This document shows, in pieces, positions 15,066 to 22,592 of a stretch of 32,836 bases of DNA. Each line of letters starts with the position of its first letter. Within the stretch, counting starts at the first letter, position 1. Position numbers and translations under genes: made by a program. The notes under the pieces are model-generated. The model did not search any database. It saw nothing but the letters and a program-made list of their open reading frames with translations, and was not told the origin of the DNA. Location: contig NZ_MDUX01000040.1 in NCBI RefSeq assembly GCF_014736495.1, positions 1 through 32,836 on the forward strand, read 5' to 3'. Origin of the DNA: Candidatus Dactylopiibacterium carminicum. Lineage in GTDB: Bacteria > Pseudomonadota > Gammaproteobacteria > Burkholderiales > Rhodocyclaceae.

Positions 15066-16151
15066 ATGCGCATCCTGTTCCATATTGCCCGTGCGGCAGC
15101 CCTCACCCTGGGCATGCTGAGCCTGGGTGGCGTCAGCCACGCCCAGATGCCACCCCTCAAGGCCGGCTTCGTCTACATCGGCCCGACCGGTGACCATGGC
15201 TGGACCTACGCCCACGATCAGGCTCGCAAGGCCATCGAAAGCCGTTTCGGCGGCCGCGTGCAGACCACCTTCGTGGAAAACGTGCCGGTCACGGCCGACG
15301 CCGAACGTGTGATCCGCGATTTGGCCCTGAAAGGCCACAAGATCATTTTCGCCACTTCCTTCGGCTACATGAATGCCGTGGAAAAGGTCTCGCGCCAGTT
15401 CCCGAACACCGTGTTCATGCATGCCACTGGCTACAAGACGGGCAAGAACTACGGCATCTACGACGTGCGCACCTATGAAGGCACCTACATGCTCGGCGTG
15501 GTCGCCGGCAAGATGAGCAAGAGCGGCAAGCTCGGCGTGGTCGGCTCCACGCCCATCCCGGAAGTGATCCGCAACATCAACGCCTTCACCCTCGGCGCAC
15601 GCAGCGTGAATCCGGCCGCCAGCACCCGCGTGATCTGGGTGAACAGCTGGTTCGACCCGGGCAAGGAGCGCGAAGCCGCATTGGCCTTGATCTCGCAGGG
15701 CGCCGACGTGCTGCTGCAGAACACCGACTCGCCGGCCGTAGTGCAGACCGCGCAGGAAAAAGGCGTGTACGCCTTCGGCTGGAATTCGGACATGACCCAG
15801 TTCGGCGGCAAGGCTCAACTGGCCGCCTCCCGGCTCCACTGGGACGTGATCTACCAGCAGGAGATCGAGAAAGTCCTGGCCAACAACTGGAAGACCGTCG
15901 ACCTCTGGTATGGCGTCAAGGAAGGCGCGGTGAACATCGAGCAGTTCGGCAGTGCGGTGCCCGAAGAGATCCAGAAGCTCGCCCTCGATCGGCGCGATGC
16001 GATCAAGATCGGCAAGCTGCACCCCTTCACCGGTCCGCTGAAGGACAACAATGGCAAGGAAATGCTGGCCGCCGGCAAGGTGATGGCCGACGCCGACCTG
16101 CGCAAGATGAGTGTCTATGTCGAAGGGGTCGAGGGATCCGTGCCGAAGTGA
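15066..16151 (+). CDS. BMP-family (PnrA-like) periplasmic substrate-binding protein
   Basis: A 361-residue secreted solute-binding protein of the basic membrane protein (BMP/PnrA) family, whose characterised members bind purine nucleosides. An N-terminal signal peptide (about 1-26, ending VSHAQ) is followed by KAGFVYIGPTGDHGWTYAHD, FATSFGYMNAVEKVSRQFP, the hinge segment YEGTYMLGVVAGKMSKSGKLGVVGSTPIPEV, and GADVLLQNTDSPAVVQTAQEKGVYAFGWNSDM. There is no lipobox, so it should be a free periplasmic protein. AGGAGA lies 7 bases before ATG 15066. It is divergent from the ATPase/permease/guaD operon; together they suggest uptake of a purine, nucleoside or similar compound followed by guanine deamination. 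Confidence 0.93.
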   Translation: MRILFHIARAAALTLGMLSLGGVSHAQMPPLKAGFVYIGPTGDHGWTYAHDQARKAIESRFGGRVQTTFVENVPVTADAERVIRDLALKGHKIIFATSFGYMNAVEKVSRQFPNTVFMHATGYKTGKNYGIYDVRTYEGTYMLGVVAGKMSKSGKLGVVGSTPIPEVIRNINAFTLGARSVNPAASTRVIWVNSWFDPGKEREAALALISQGADVLLQNTDSPAVVQTAQEKGVYAFGWNSDMTQFGGKAQLAASRLHWDVIYQQEIEKVLANNWKTVDLWYGVKEGAVNIEQFGSAVPEEIQKLALDRRDAIKIGKLHPFTGPLKDNNGKEMLAAGKVMADADLRKMSVYVEGVEGSVPK

Positions 16152-16173
16152 ACCGGCAAGCCTGAATCGCTGG

Positions 16174-16200
16174 ATGGGGCTCCCACGGGAGCCCCATTTT
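16174..16200 (+). terminator. Rho-independent terminator of the BMP gene
   Basis: A 10-11 bp perfect GC-rich stem (ATGGGGCTCC / GGAGCCCCAT, 16174-16183 / 16188-16197) is followed by TTTT. It lies 23 bases after the binding-protein stop. A clear intrinsic terminator. Confidence 0.88.
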
Positions 16201-16211
16201 CGTCGACTGGC

Positions 16212-16679
16212 TCAGAATTTAACGCGCAGCTGGGCCGCCAGCGTCGTCGGTGTTTTCGACAACGAGGGAATGTAGAGCAGCGCCACATGGATGCCATGCT
16301 TCACGCCCCCTGGGCTGATGCCATCCTCGTAGCCGGAAACACCGCCCACGACCAGCCCGAAATTGAGCCTGGCGCTGTCTGGACCGAGCAGACGCCACTG
16401 AAACTCTCGCCCGGCATAGACGGAGTGCCGGCGAATGCTGTTGTAGTACCAGCCAACAGTCCATCCGCCCTCGAAGCGCAGCCCCAGCCCGCGGTTGGCC
16501 TCGTTGAAATCGTGATCGTCGACCAGGTGTTTGGAGCGAAAGCCGCTGGCCACGGCAAAGCCCAGGGGTTCCTTGCTTTCGTTCAATCGGGAAAGCAAGG
16601 GAATCAAGGAATCACTGGCTTTTGCAGTGATCGACAAGAGCAGCATGGTCGCTGCTGCAAGAATCAGGCTGATGTGCAT
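16212..16679 (-). CDS. Small predicted outer-membrane beta-barrel protein, unknown function
   Basis: A 155-residue protein I cannot assign to a named family. From ATG 16679 it has a clear signal peptide (MHISLILAAATMLLLSITAKA). The mature part has alternating amphipathic strands and many aromatic/glycine pairs, e.g. LGLRFEGGWTVGWYYNSIRR and SVYAGREFQWRLL, and ends in phenylalanine (RVKF). These traits are typical of small outer-membrane barrels. The NEANRGLGLRFEGG... YYNSIRRHSVYAG pattern recalls small envelope barrel proteins found next to lipid-A or phage genes, but I see no catalytic motif. A longer frame from 16712 exists, but the signal peptide supports 16679. It is convergent with the BMP gene, sharing the region of its terminator. 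Confidence 0.65.
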   Translation of the reverse strand: MHISLILAAATMLLLSITAKASDSLIPLLSRLNESKEPLGFAVASGFRSKHLVDDHDFNEANRGLGLRFEGGWTVGWYYNSIRRHSVYAGREFQWRLLGPDSARLNFGLVVGGVSGYEDGISPGGVKHGIHVALLYIPSLSKTPTTLAAQLRVKF

Positions 16680-16877
16680 GTTGCCATCTCCCGCCACAAT
16701 GCCCGGGAACATGGCCGTCCTGCGCTCGCCCCCGCAATCCGTGTGCTTCCACGGTACCTGGCCTGATCAATGAAACACTCAGGTCCTGGCCCTGCTTACG
16801 GCGGGGGTGACTCGCGCTGAACACCGCGAAACACACTGAAAAACCTTGTAAGACAACAACTTGGAGCATTACAAAGT

Positions 16878-16904
16878 AAGATCTTCCTACGCACGGAAGA
16901 TCTT
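16878..16904. repeat. Perfect 10-bp inverted repeat AAGATCTTCC / GGAAGATCTT
   Basis: The arms at 16878-16887 and 16895-16904 flank a 7-base spacer (TACGCAC). They form either a stable hairpin or a dyad operator. It lies about 200 bases upstream of the small barrel gene start (on the - strand) and 40 bases beyond the metY terminator. No T tract follows on either strand, which argues against a terminator. Confidence 0.6.
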
Positions 16905-16935
16905 CTCCGGCAGCTACCAGAAACCCGGCAGCCCC

Positions 16936-16963
16936 TAATGAAAACACCGCCCGGAGGCGGTGT
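16936..16963 (-). terminator. Rho-independent terminator of metY
   Basis: On the - strand an 8-bp stem, ACACCGCC / GGCGGTGT (16944-16951 and 16956-16963), with a 4-base loop is followed by TTTCAT. It lies just after the metY stop at 16987. Confidence 0.82.
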
Positions 16964-16986
16964 GCTTCACGGCAGGATCGCTCCAG

Positions 16987-18257
16987 TCAGCTAGTGCCAA
17001 GCGCTTGATCGAGATCGGCGAGGATGTCGTCCACATGTTCGATGCCAATCGAAAGTCTTACCATATCCTCTGACACACCGGCACGTTTGAGCTCCTCGGC
17101 GGAAAGCTGGCGGTGTGTGGTCGAAGCGGGGTGGCAAGCCAGGGATTTCGCGTCTCCAATGTTGACCAGGCGCGTGATGAGCTTCAACGCATCCTGGAAG
17201 CGTGCACCGGCCTCACGCCCCCCTTGACGCCGAAAGTCAGCAGACCGGAGGCCTTGCCGCCGAAATAGCGATCGACCAGCGACCGGCTCGGGTGATCCGG
17301 CAGACCGGCGTAATTCACCCAGGCCACCTTGGCGTGTGTCTGCAGAAATTGCGCAACCTTGAGTGCATTTTCCACATGCCGATCCATGCGTAGCGCCAGG
17401 GTTTCCAGCCCCTGCAGGATCAGGAAGCTGTTGAAGGGCGAAATTGCCGCGCCCATGTTGCGCAGCGGCACGGTAGGTGCGCGCCCGATGAAGGCTGCCG
17501 GCCCCAATGCCTCGGTATACACCACGCCGTGGTAGATCACCTCGGGTTCGTTGAGGCGGCGGAAGCGTGTCTTGTGCTCGGCCCAGGGGAATTTTCCGGA
17601 ATCGACGATGACGCCACCGATACTGGTGCCATGCCCTCCGATGTACTTGGTCAGCGAATGCACCACGATATCCGCACCATGCTCGAAAGGCTTTGTCAGG
17701 TAAGGCGTGGGCACGGTGTTGTCGACGATCAGCGGCACACCACCAGCGTGCGCCACATCAGCGAAGGCCGCAAAATCGACGACGTTGCCCAACGGATTGC
17801 CGATGGATTCGCAGTAGATCGCCTTGGTACGCGCATCGATCAACGCCGCAGCAGCCTGCGGATCGCCGGCATCCACGAATTTCACGGTGATGCCGTACTG
17901 CGGCAGGGTATGCGCAAAGAGGTTATAGGTGCCGCCATACAGTGCACTGGTGGCGATGATGTTGTCCCCTGCCTCGGCGATCGTCAGGATCGCGTAAGTG
18001 ATCGCCGCCTGCCCCGAAGCCAGTGCCAGCGCACCGATGCCGCCTTCGAGCGCGGCGATGCGCTGCTCCAGCACATCGCTGGTGGGATTCATGATGCGGG
18101 TGTAGATGTTGCCCTTGACCTTCAGATCGAAAAGATCCGCGCCATGCTGGGTATCGTCGAAGGCGTAACTGGTGGTCTGGTAGATCGGCACGGCCACCGC
18201 CTTGGTGGTCGGGTCCGGGCTGTAACCTGCATGAATGGCCAGGGTATCGAAGCGCAT
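16987..18257 (-). pseudogene. metY: O-acetylhomoserine sulfhydrylase (Cys/Met PLP enzyme), frameshifted near its C-terminus
   Basis: A PLP enzyme of the Cys/Met metabolism family, most like O-acetylhomoserine aminocarboxypropyltransferase, which makes homocysteine (or methionine) from O-acetylhomoserine and sulfide. From ATG 18257 (GGAGG 5 bases upstream) it reads MRFDTLAIHAGYSPDPTTKAVAVPIYQTTSYAF. The family sites [38 protein letters not shown] and the PLP lysine in [11 protein letters not shown] follow. At KGG (17222) the frame runs off. The next frame gives [20 protein letters not shown], then the conserved [13 protein letters not shown], ending LGTS at 16987. The break lies in a run of six G (coding strand); seven G restores 423 residues exactly. 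Such runs are classic sites of sequencing slips, though phase variation is possible. Confidence 0.92.
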
Positions 18258-18415
18258 GTCATCCTCCATGAAAAAACGTGCGTACTCTACACGCTTCATC
18301 CTGGCCGCCTTATAGCGGGTATTGATATACACATCAGCGCTGCGGCAGGCCTTGTGGAGGCCACTCCCGCCACCGCGTCACAGTCTCCGGTGGTACGTGG
18401 TGGAGCCCCTGAAAC
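18258..18415 (-). promoter_or_regulatory. Leader region upstream of metY with structure potential
   Basis: About 158 bases separate the metY start from the dsbC terminator, longer than most gaps in this window. The - strand transcript could form several GC-rich hairpins, for example the CCACCG/CGGTGG arms at 18370-18375 / 18388-18393 and GTGG/CCAC pairs around 18355-18372. Methionine genes are often riboswitch- or attenuation-controlled, but I recognise no specific SAM, SAH or cobalamin core. Confidence 0.25.
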
Positions 18416-18444
18416 GACAAGGCCCGCACGCAGCGGGCCTTGTC
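18416..18444 (-). terminator. Strong hairpin terminator after dsbC
   Basis: A perfect 12-bp stem, GACAAGGCCCGC / GCGGGCCTTGTC (18416-18427 / 18433-18444), has a 5-base loop. On the - strand it is followed by GTTTC. It lies 18 bases after the dsbC stop, so it likely ends the ubiH-dsbC transcript. Confidence 0.8.
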
Positions 18445-18462
18445 ACGCCGTTCAATGCAGGC

Positions 18463-19215
18463 TCACTTCTTGGCGACGCCCTTGGCGCGCACTTCGGCCT
18501 CGTTGATCATCCGATCCAGATCGGCCAGCGGCAGATAACCGCCAAGACGGCTGCCATCCGCCAGGAACATCGTCGGTGTGCCACTGATGCGGTATTTGCG
18601 CGCCAGCTCGGTGTTGCTGGCGATCGGGGTGCTGCATTCGGCCTTGGCCGGCACCTTGCCTTCCAGCATCCAGGCATCCCAGGTCGCAGCGCGATCCTTG
18701 GCACACCAGATGTTGCGTGCCTTGTCGGCAGAATCGGGGGACAGGATGGGAATCAGGAACACATACACCGTCGCATCCTTGAGACTCCGCAGATCCTGCG
18801 CAAGCTTCTTGCAGTAGCCACAGTTCGGATCCTCGAAGGTGATCAGGGTACGCTTGCCATTGCCACGGACCAGCTTGAAGGCTTGCTTGAGCGACAACTC
18901 GGCGATGTTCACTCGATTGAGCTCGGCTTCCCGCTCGGCCGTCACGTTGCGCTTGTTCTTGAGGTCGAACAGGTTGCCGGTCAGCAGGAAATCGCCCTTG
19001 TCATCCACGTAAACGATGTCCCCGTTGCTCAGCACGGCCTCCCACATGCCGCCATGGTTCGTGCGGCTAAGGCTGGAAATGGTGGTCTGCTCGCCGAGGA
19101 TGCCGCCCAGCGAGGTACGCACTTCGGCCTCGCCGGCACGAACGCCGACGCTCACGGTGGCCAGTGTGGCTACGAGCATGGCTCGCGAAAGAATGGTTTT
19201 CAAACGACTCTCCAT
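18463..19215 (-). CDS. dsbC: DsbC-type thiol:disulfide isomerase
   Basis: A periplasmic disulfide isomerase that reshuffles wrong disulfides; it is usually a V-shaped dimer kept reduced by DsbD. The 250-residue protein has a signal peptide (about 1-27), an N-terminal dimerisation domain containing AVLSNGDIVYVDDKGDFLLTG, and a thioredoxin-fold domain with the active site FEDPNCGYCKK, the second cysteine pair (IWCAKDRA... KAEC) and the cis-proline loop SGTPTMF. All are typical of DsbC. ATG 19215 is chosen; ATG 19221 (two residues longer) is equally possible. It lies 37 bases downstream of the UbiH-family gene on the same strand. Secreted proteins of the neighbouring type II system would pass through the compartment where it works, but no regulatory link is visible. 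Confidence 0.93.
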   Translation of the reverse strand: MESRLKTILSRAMLVATLATVSVGVRAGEAEVRTSLGGILGEQTTISSLSRTNHGGMWEAVLSNGDIVYVDDKGDFLLTGNLFDLKNKRNVTAEREAELNRVNIAELSLKQAFKLVRGNGKRTLITFEDPNCGYCKKLAQDLRSLKDATVYVFLIPILSPDSADKARNIWCAKDRAATWDAWMLEGKVPAKAECSTPIASNTELARKYRISGTPTMFLADGSRLGGYLPLADLDRMINEAEVRAKGVAKK

Positions 19216-19252
19216 CAACATGAAGGATTGAAGGGTACCCGCATCCGGTGGA

Positions 19253-20425
19253 TCAGATACGGAACCGGCCCGCAGCGTAGCGCGCCAGGGCACTGCGTAA
19301 CGGTGGCAGGGCTCCTGCCAGGCTCATGCCCACGTTACGCAGCAGACTCAGACCGGCACGCGATTCGCGGAACAGACGCTGCAGCGCATCGGTGCCGCCA
19401 CGGATCAATGCGGTTTCCATCGCACGGGCCGCAGCATACGCCTGCAGCCCCTCGCGGGCGCCGCAATCCCCGCCGGACGGGCGGGACAACAATACATCCG
19501 CCAGCGCCCGTGCATCCTGGAACCCCAGGTTGATACCGTGCCCCGACAGCGGATGTACGGCATGTGCGGCGTCTCCGATCAAGGCAAAACGCTCCCCAAT
19601 CGTCGAAGCTGTCCGCATCCAGCGCAGCGGAAAGGCAGCGGCAGGCGTCAAGGAAGTCAGACGCCCCAGTCTTTCCCCGCCGGCCTCCGCAACATGCACC
19701 GCCAGCGCCTCGGGCGACAACCCGAGCAGTGTCTGTACCCTGCCCTCGGGCATTGACCACACGATAGAGATCCGGTTTCCCGGCAGGGGCAACCAGGCAA
19801 GTACCCCGTCATCGCGAAACCATTGCCAGGCCGTGCCATGATGAGGCCGCTCGCATTCGAAATTGGCCACCACGCCAGACTCACCATAGGGGCGCAATTG
19901 CGTTTCCAACCCGACCAGGGTTCGGGTGGGGGAGCCCACGCCATCGGCGGCCACCAGCAGCGCAGTGCTGAACTCGCGCCCATCCTCCAGTTGCAGCCAG
20001 GCCCGGTCCGCCTCCAGCCGCACAGCCTGCGGCGCTCCCGGACATAGCACGCGGGCGTGCGCTTGCGCCTGGGCCCACAACGCAGTGGCCATCTGCCCAC
20101 GCTCGATGATCCAGGCCAGGACGGGCAGACCGCTCTCGAACGCCGAGAAACCGATTTCGCCACCGCCGTCACCAAACACCGCCATGCGCTCCACGCCGCA
20201 ACGCCGTGCGCGCGGCACGGCATCCCAAACACCACAGCGAGCAAGGAAATCTGCATTCGCCGGGCTGATCGCATAGACCTGCGGATCCCAGCCAACGGGC
20301 AATTGCGGCGCAACGCGCTCGACCAAGCCCACGCGCAGCCCGCTGCCTGCGAGCGCGCAGACCAGGCTGGCGCCAGACAGGCCGGCACCCACAATCAGCA
20401 CATCGAAATCGCAGGAAGCAATCAT
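19253..20425 (-). CDS. UbiH/UbiF/VisC-family FAD-dependent monooxygenase
   Basis: A flavin monooxygenase of the ubiquinone-hydroxylase family (390 residues). It has the N-terminal dinucleotide fold DFDVLIVGAGLSGASLVCAL, the DG motif VAADGVGSPTRTLVG and the second FAD motif FALIGDAAHAVHPLSGHGINLGFQDARAL, which is diagnostic of this group. These enzymes hydroxylate the ring of ubiquinone precursors; the exact carbon cannot be read from sequence alone. ATG 20425 starts close to the FAD motif; ATG 20464 would add 13 residues and has a weak GGAAC upstream. It leads a two-gene transcript with dsbC. The A/T-rich region at 20490-20530 separates it from the divergent DUF4395 gene. Confidence 0.9.
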   Translation of the reverse strand: MIASCDFDVLIVGAGLSGASLVCALAGSGLRVGLVERVAPQLPVGWDPQVYAISPANADFLARCGVWDAVPRARRCGVERMAVFGDGGGEIGFSAFESGLPVLAWIIERGQMATALWAQAQAHARVLCPGAPQAVRLEADRAWLQLEDGREFSTALLVAADGVGSPTRTLVGLETQLRPYGESGVVANFECERPHHGTAWQWFRDDGVLAWLPLPGNRISIVWSMPEGRVQTLLGLSPEALAVHVAEAGGERLGRLTSLTPAAAFPLRWMRTASTIGERFALIGDAAHAVHPLSGHGINLGFQDARALADVLLSRPSGGDCGAREGLQAYAAARAMETALIRGGTDALQRLFRESRAGLSLLRNVGMSLAGALPPLRSALARYAAGRFRI

Positions 20426-20497
20426 CACCGGACGGCAGAAACGAAGCAGCCCGGATTCTGCCATGTTCAGGTTCCGTTGCTGCGCAACAACCACACT

Positions 20498-20524
20498 TTG
20501 ACTATATCGCTATTTGGTTATAAA
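20498..20524 (+). promoter_or_regulatory. Candidate sigma-70 promoter for the DUF4395 gene
   Basis: TTGACT (20498-20503) and TATAAA (20519-20524) are good -35 and -10 matches, but the 15-base spacer is short. The surrounding stretch is markedly A/T-rich for this window, and it lies 32 bases before the ATG. The reverse strand could also use TATAGT (20501-20506) for the UbiH-family gene. Confidence 0.4.
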
Positions 20525-20556
20525 AATACACAAAACTTCGCTTGGAGATCGCTTAC

Positions 20557-20976
20557 ATGCTGCGCTTCGACATTCCTCCCGTGTGGTCAAACGCCGTGCG
20601 CCTGGACGCACTGACCACTTTTCTCATCAGCGCCATCGCACTGGCTGGCGCCCCCTATCTGATGTTTCTGCTCATTGTGCAAGGCCTGGTGCGTGGTTTC
20701 TTCCGGCATGGCCTGTGCCCCATGCACCGCGTATTCACCCGCGTACTGAAAAAACTCGGCACGGCGGGCAGACAGGAAAACGCCGGCGCCACGATGTTCG
20801 CCAACAAGCTGTTGTTCATCGCAAGTAGCGTCGCAACCGTGCTCTGGTTGACCGGATCGGTAATGTGGGTCGTCCCGGTCTCGGTATTGATGGCCTTCTC
20901 TTTCCTTGAGGCAGCATTCTCTTTCTGTGCAGCCTGTTGGGCCTACACCTTGTGGCATAGGCTGCGCAGCCGTTGA
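20557..20976 (+). CDS. DUF4395-family membrane protein
   Basis: A 139-residue integral membrane protein, probably DUF4395. The N-terminal SNAVRLDALTTFLISAIAL matches the family's opening (NAxR, then a helix). Further helices follow: APYLMFLLIVQGLVRGFF, FIASSVATVLWLTGSVMWV, and VLMAFSFLEAAFSFCAACWAYTL. The family's C-terminal FCxxCWxY motif is present. Function is unknown; DUF4395 proteins often neighbour redox or sulfur-handling genes, and the cysteine pair suggests thiol chemistry. ATG 20557 is used, since the upstream TTG lacks support. It lies 69 bases upstream of gspL on the same strand but is probably not part of secretion. Confidence 0.75.
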   Translation: MLRFDIPPVWSNAVRLDALTTFLISAIALAGAPYLMFLLIVQGLVRGFFRHGLCPMHRVFTRVLKKLGTAGRQENAGATMFANKLLFIASSVATVLWLTGSVMWVVPVSVLMAFSFLEAAFSFCAACWAYTLWHRLRSR

Positions 20977-20992
20977 AATTCCGTCGGACACA

Positions 20993-21017
20993 GAAGCGAC
21001 GGCTTCTCCCGTACAAT
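20993..21017 (+). promoter_or_regulatory. Candidate promoter region before the type II secretion operon
   Basis: A TACAAT -10-like hexamer (21012-21017) follows a small hairpin, GAAGC-GACG-GCTTC (20993-21006). No good -35 is seen at 17 bases. It is the only plausible start site in the short gap before gspL; otherwise the operon is read from the DUF4395 promoter. Confidence 0.25.
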
Positions 21018-21045
21018 TGTCACTTTTCGCCACGTGGCCATTCGG

Positions 21046-22110
21046 ATGGAAGCTGCACATACGATCCTGCGTATCGCGGTACCGGCAAGCGGGCTGGCTG
21101 ACGCACCTTTGCGCTGTTGCCGGATCACGGCCGGCCAGTCGCCACAGGAAGGCGACAGTACGCTGACAAGGCTGCAACAAGGACAGCGGGTGGAGCTTGT
21201 GCTGCCGGCCAGTCAGGTCGCGGCCCACCGTCTCGTCATCCCCGCGGCCAGCGCGCGCCACACGCAGGCTCTTGTGCGTCAGGCGCTCGAAGATCGTCTG
21301 CTGGGAGATCTGGCCGACAGCCACGTGGTCAGCGGCGAACGTCAGGGCGAACGACTCACGGTCTGGATCGTCTCGCGCCGCTGGCTGCAGACACAGCTGG
21401 ACACCTGCACCGCCGCCGGCCTCGCGGTCGTACGGGTGCTGCCCGACCTGGCTCTGCTGCCGCCCGCAAGCCATTGCGAAACCGACGCAGGCTGGATCTT
21501 CCGCAGCACGGAGGATGCCTTCGGCATCGTCAATGACGCGGAACTGCTGCCCGCGCTGGCGGGTGAAACCCAGGCCTTGCAGACCCCGCTGCTGGCCGCA
21601 CCTGCGCAAGCTCCGCTCGATCTGCTACAAGGTCTACCCACCAGTGCGCGCTCGGTACGCGCCGCGCTATGGCCACAGCTACGACTGGCTGCGGCCCTGC
21701 TGGCAGGCGTTGCCCTGGTGATCGTGTTCGGCCAGCTCCTGCAGTGGCGCGAGCTGGCAGCCCAGCAAGCCACGTTGCATCAACGCATCCGCCAAAGCTT
21801 CGCAGCAGCCCATCCCGGGGTGCCCATCGTCAATCCCATCCTGCAGTGGCGGCAGCTGCAGGGTAATCCCGCACGCAATGCGGATGCCCTGGATCTGCTG
21901 GGCGTGCTGGCCGGCAGACTCGGCGCGCCGGTTGCCGCACAACGCATCGAAGCGGATGAAAACGGCCTGCAGCTCACCCTGCCGCTGAGTGCCGCGCGCA
22001 GCCTGGAAGAACGTCTGCGCGAACAAGGTCTCGCAGCCACCACACGCACCACCGAAAGCGGCCTGGAGCTGGTTGCGATCAGCCGCGCCGCCCTGGAGAA
22101 CCAGCCATGA
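21046..22110 (+). CDS. gspL: GspL, type II secretion inner-membrane platform protein
   Basis: GspL links the cytoplasmic ATPase GspE to the inner-membrane platform. The 354-residue protein has an actin-like cytoplasmic domain (LRIAVPASG... VELVLPASQVAAHRLVIPAAS, RQALEDRLLGDL), one transmembrane helix near residues 205-225 (AAALLAGVALVIVFGQLL) and a periplasmic ferredoxin-like domain ending GLELVAISRAALE. Sequence identity within GspL is always low, but the domain layout and its place directly before gspM are convincing. A GTG start at 21034 is possible. Its stop overlaps the gspM start (ATGA). Confidence 0.88.
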   Translation: MEAAHTILRIAVPASGLADAPLRCCRITAGQSPQEGDSTLTRLQQGQRVELVLPASQVAAHRLVIPAASARHTQALVRQALEDRLLGDLADSHVVSGERQGERLTVWIVSRRWLQTQLDTCTAAGLAVVRVLPDLALLPPASHCETDAGWIFRSTEDAFGIVNDAELLPALAGETQALQTPLLAAPAQAPLDLLQGLPTSARSVRAALWPQLRLAAALLAGVALVIVFGQLLQWRELAAQQATLHQRIRQSFAAAHPGVPIVNPILQWRQLQGNPARNADALDLLGVLAGRLGAPVAAQRIEADENGLQLTLPLSAARSLEERLREQGLAATTRTTESGLELVAISRAALENQP

Positions 22111-22592
22111 AGAGCCGCATGCTGTCCTTGCAATCACAAGCCGTGGTCTGGTGGCAGGCTCGCCAGCCACGTGAACGGCTGGCCCTCTCCGTCGCAACCG
22201 GCATCCTGGTGTGCGTCTGCTGGTATCTGCTCGCCAGCGGACTGCAGCAGAACATCAATCGCATGCAGCGGCAGTTGCCGGAACTGATGCACAACAGCTT
22301 CGAGATCGCCGCCGGTACCCGCGCGGCGCCACCGGCCCCCCCCGTAACGACCGGTGCCGATCTGCGCAGCGACATCTTCCGCCTGCTCGCCGAACGCGAG
22401 CAGCCTGCCGAATTGCGCGCATTGTCGGTCGGCAGTGTCGAGATGCGCCTGCCCGCAGCACCGGGTGCGCGGCAGCTCGAGACGCTGCATGCCCTGCGCC
22501 TGGGCAGTGGCGCAAGGGTGAAGTCCATCCAGATCCAGAATGGGGATGATGGCCTCAGTGAAGTGACCGCCACCCTGGAGCGCCAGCCATGA
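22107..22592 (+). CDS. gspM: GspM, type II secretion inner-membrane protein
   Basis: A 161-residue bitopic protein that partners GspL. A short cytoplasmic tail (WWQARQPRERLAL, the usual GspM opening) precedes one helix (residues about 29-50) and a small periplasmic ferredoxin-like domain (ELRALSVGSVEMRLPAAPG, LHALRLGSGARVKSIQIQNG). It overlaps gspL and gspN by four bases on each side, so translation is coupled. Confidence 0.88.
   Translation: MKSRMLSLQSQAVVWWQARQPRERLALSVATGILVCVCWYLLASGLQQNINRMQRQLPELMHNSFEIAAGTRAAPPAPPVTTGADLRSDIFRLLAEREQPAELRALSVGSVEMRLPAAPGARQLETLHALRLGSGARVKSIQIQNGDDGLSEVTATLERQP

Larger units (their letters stand above)
16680..16986. other. Intergenic stretch with an inverted repeat, upstream of the small barrel gene
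   Basis: About 307 bases separate the small barrel gene from metY (both -). No gene is supported. It contains a perfect 10-bp inverted repeat (16878-16904) and the metY terminator (16944-16963), both listed separately. The part next to the barrel gene (16680-16860) should hold its promoter. The stretch around 16840-16880 is A/T-richer than its surroundings. Confidence 0.5.

Noticed and set aside
18258..18415. SAM-, SAH- or cobalamin-riboswitch before metY
   Set aside because: Position fits, but none of the conserved core sequences could be recognised by eye; kept only as an unassigned leader.
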